From the NCBI GenBank assembly GCA_000969725.1, contig JXSR01S029380.1: a stretch of 22,643 nt of DNA; one strand, given 5' to 3'. Shown one piece after another: positions 20,788 through 22,643 of this stretch. The DNA is from Ophiothrix spiculata. Taxonomy: Eukaryota; Echinodermata; Ophiuroidea; Amphilepidida; Ophiotrichidae. Position numbers and translations under genes: made by a program. Positions within the stretch are counted from its first letter, which is position 1, and each line of letters opens with the position of its first letter. The notes under the pieces are model-generated. The model saw nothing but the letters and a program-made list of their open reading frames with translations. It did not search any database and was not told the origin of the DNA.

Positions 20788-20825
20788 GTATATACAAGGA
20801 CTATTTAAATAGTCCTTGGTATATA
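20788..20825. mobile_element. 24-bp TIR-only palindrome with 7-bp direct repeats, right copy
   Basis: 20795-20818 is identical to the internal palindrome at 15920-15943. GTATATA flanks it at 20788-20794 and 20819-20825. The flank is TA-rich, so the duplication is less decisive than at the internal copy. Its right half (20803-20818) is also the best candidate for the inverted terminal repeat of the two-gene element. Confidence 0.6.
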
Positions 20826-21050
20826 TATATATATACACAGTTAGGTCTCGATGTATGATTAAGCGCAGATGTAAGATATAACCTGTTTATATTGTGGTGC
20901 AACACAAATCGATTTGTCAAAAGCTGAACTCTCCATTGCATTATCACTTTGCCAACTGTTGAAGGACATAAATACATACATCTGAACTGATTTGCGCACG
21001 GAGCCTTTTGTGGTAAAATTATTAGAAAAGCAATGATTTAAGAAAAAATT

Positions 21051-21311
21051 AAGTCTGTCTCAGCTTCCCGCGCGCATAGCTTTTAAAAATCCAAATTTAG
21101 TTGGGGTTTTTTTTAAAGGTTTTGGAGAGATTTTCAGTTTTTTTCATCATTTTGGAAAATAATAAATGCAGCCGAGAAAAAAAAAATAGTGGCCGAAAAA
21201 TGCAATGAAAAAAAATCAAGGGGTACATCTATTTCCGCATCCGTGTAACCCTTTTTTACTAAAAAAAAATGCATAGTGCTTAGGGTTTTGACCTTAAGCT
21301 GAGACAGAGTT
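21051..21311. mobile_element. Possible 261-bp MITE
   Basis: AAGTCTGTCTCAGCTT at 21051-21066 is inverted at 21296-21311 with one mismatch. The interior is A/T-rich with long A and T runs and no coding capacity. Target duplication is unclear because both flanks are low-complexity. Confidence 0.5.
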
Positions 21312-21490
21312 CTTTTTTTTTGGCCTAAAAATAATTACAATTAGGGCCTATAAAAAGTAATTTTCTAAAAAAAGTATTTGCCAAATGTTGTAAACAAAAG
21401 CACCCCACTACCATACCAAAACAAACAAACAAAAACATAAAACAACAAAAAATATAGTGATTTGTCTATTTGTTTACAATCAAAATATGT
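21312..21490. other. Low-complexity A-rich spacer
   Basis: A-rich DNA with CAAA-type runs (21416-21450). No gene. It leads directly into the satellite. Confidence 0.5.
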
Positions 21491-21862
21491 ATCAGGCATG
21501 AGAGTGCACTTTCATGAAAAACTCCAAAAACTCAAATATCATGTAGGTCCCCATCCATGCCATCAGGCATGAGATGATGAGAGTGCGCTTTCATGAAAAA
21601 CTCTTAAAAAATCTGGAATATTTTTAAAAACGCTACAAAAGAAGATGAAAATTTTGCAAGTTTTAACATCAAAAACTCTGTAATCAGCAAATTTATAACA
21701 TCAAAACCTCAAATATCATGACAGGTATGAGAGTGCACTTTTTTCATGAACTCTGAAAAATCTGGAATACTTTTAAAAATGCCTCAAAACAGGATGAAAA
21801 TAAGAAAATTGTGCAATTTTATAACATCAAAAACTCTGAAATCAGCAAATTTCTATTGTTAT

Positions 21863-21975
21863 TGGATTTAATTTGTGAACGCGTGCCTGTACCAAATACG
21901 CAGCGTAAATTTTAAAGGTTGTTGTGTTCGCGTCTACGCACAAGACTTTGAGTACGCGTTCACAAATTAAATCCA
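21863..21975. mobile_element. 113-bp inverted-repeat module inside the satellite, copy 1
   Basis: The 22-bp arms at 21863-21884 and 21954-21975 are perfect inverted repeats (TGGATTTAATTTGTGAACGC then GT). The interior contains ACGCAG and TTCGCGTCTACGCACAAGAC. Weaker complementarity (TATTGTT with AACAATA, clearer in the second copy) extends the arms outward. It looks like a small MITE amplified with the satellite. Confidence 0.65.
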
Positions 21976-22330
21976 GCAAAAATAATCAGAAACTCAAATA
22001 TCATGTATCAGGCATGAGAGTGCACTTTCATGAAAAACTCTAAAAAATCTGGAATATTGTTAAAAACGCTACAAAAGAAGATGAAAATTTTACAATTTTT
22101 AACATTAAAAACTCTGAAATCAGCAAATTTGTAACATCAAAAACTCAAATATCATGACAGGCATGAGAGTGCACTTTTTTCATGAAAAACTCTGAAAAAT
22201 CTGGAATACTTTTAAAAATGCCTCAAAACAGGATGAAAATAAGAAAATTGTGCAATTTTATAACATCAAAAACTCTGAATCTGGGAGTAAAATAACTAAA
22301 GCTCTGAATTCAGCAAATTTCTATTGTTAT

Positions 22331-22460
22331 TGGACTTAATTCGTGAACGGGTGCCTGTACCAAATACGCAGTGGTCTCTGACGTGAGTGTAAATTTTAAA
22401 GGTTGTTGTGTTCGCGTCTACGCACAAGACTTTTGAGTACGCGTTCACAAATTAAATCCA
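22331..22460. mobile_element. 130-bp inverted-repeat module inside the satellite, copy 2
   Basis: Same module as at 21863-21975. The right arm is intact (22439-22460) and the left arm is mutated (TGGACTTAATTCGTGAACGG then GT). It also has about 16 extra bases around GGTCTCTGACGTGAG near 22373-22388. Confidence 0.6.
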
Positions 22461-22643
22461 TCAACAATAATCAGAAACTCAAATATCATGTATCAGGTAT
22501 GAGAGTGCACTTTCATGAAAAACTCTATAAAAAATCAGGAATATTTTTAAAAATGCCTCAAAACAGGATGAAAATAAGAAAATTGTGCAATTTCTAACAT
22601 CAAAAACTCAAATTCATGTATCAGGCATGAGAGTGCACTTTCA

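Larger units (their letters stand above)
10723..20818. mobile_element. Candidate ~10.1-kb two-gene P-superfamily transposon (N-RAG type)
   Basis: CAAGGACTATTTAAAT at 10723-10738 is repeated inverted at 20803-20818. Between these lie exactly two intact convergent genes: a PHD-finger protein (plus) and a P-type transposase (minus), each with its 5' end toward one terminus. P-superfamily ends commonly start with CA. The boundaries are not proven. The 7 bp left of 10723 is CTTATAG, while the 7 bp right of 20818 is GTATATA, so no matching target duplication brackets the whole. The right-hand copy also sits in a 24-bp palindrome with its own 7-bp direct repeats. That a transposase-bearing element is present is secure; its exact ends are inference. 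Confidence 0.55.
21491..22643. repeat. Compound satellite array running off the window
   Basis: The word ATCAGGCATGAGAGTGCACT and close variants recur at about 21491, 21562, 21717, 22007, 22155, 22492 and 22620, each followed by TTCATGAAAAACTC. Longer blocks repeat with a period of about 470-485 bp (for example 21853 with 22321, and 22007 with 22492). Sub-blocks such as AACAGGATGAAAATAAGAAA also recur. The unit is composite rather than simple. The array continues past the right edge. Confidence 0.85.

Overview
The window is AT-rich metazoan genomic DNA. Its genes are split by canonical GT-AG introns, it carries several different MITE-like inverted-repeat elements, and it has one EGF-like exon typical of an extracellular animal protein. 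It contains no bacterial operons, rRNA or convincing tRNA. The repeat content and the N-RAG/P-type transposon fit a marine invertebrate (mollusc, echinoderm, hemichordate or similar). The phylum cannot be fixed from sequence alone.

Left part (1-10.7 kb): mostly gene-poor AT-rich DNA. It holds a 938-bp TA-flanked inverted-repeat element (1605-2542) carrying a decayed spliced gene of unknown family, a short WTP-type tandem motif (3906-4050), a 248-bp inverted-repeat element (4591-4838), a CRE+TATA promoter-like cluster near 5180, a lone EGF-like exon on the minus strand (5666-5785), and two related MITEs (5869-6121 and 7309-7749).

Centre (10.7-20.8 kb): the main content. Two intact spliced genes face each other tail to tail. 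The plus-strand gene (10936-13848) encodes a 496-aa protein (517 aa with a possible cassette exon). It has an acidic N-terminus, an ING-like C4HC3 PHD finger and a large C-terminal domain I cannot name. The minus-strand gene (20155 down to 14304, five coding exons, 938 aa) is a complete P-superfamily (THAP9-like) transposase. In place of a THAP domain it has an N-terminal zinc region resembling the N-terminus of RAG1. The 16-bp sequence CAAGGACTATTTAAAT lies 213 bp upstream of the PHD gene's first ATG and, inverted, 663 bp upstream of the transposase start. The pair may therefore be a ~10.1-kb two-gene transposon. The same sequence also occurs twice as a 24-bp perfect palindrome flanked by 7-bp direct repeats, which look like TIR-only remnants of the same family. 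The layout (RAG1-N-bearing transposase converging on a PHD-finger partner) parallels RAG1/RAG2 and ProtoRAG, although the catalytic core is P-type.

Right part (20.2-22.6 kb): a 157-bp foldback whose apex is the mini-hairpin sequence GCGAAGC, a second small hairpin, a MITE (21051-21311), and a compound satellite (21491 to the window end) with an embedded inverted-repeat module.

How the genes might work together (inference): the transposase would cut and join the element ends, while the PHD protein could bind H3K4me3 chromatin and act as a targeting or accessory subunit.
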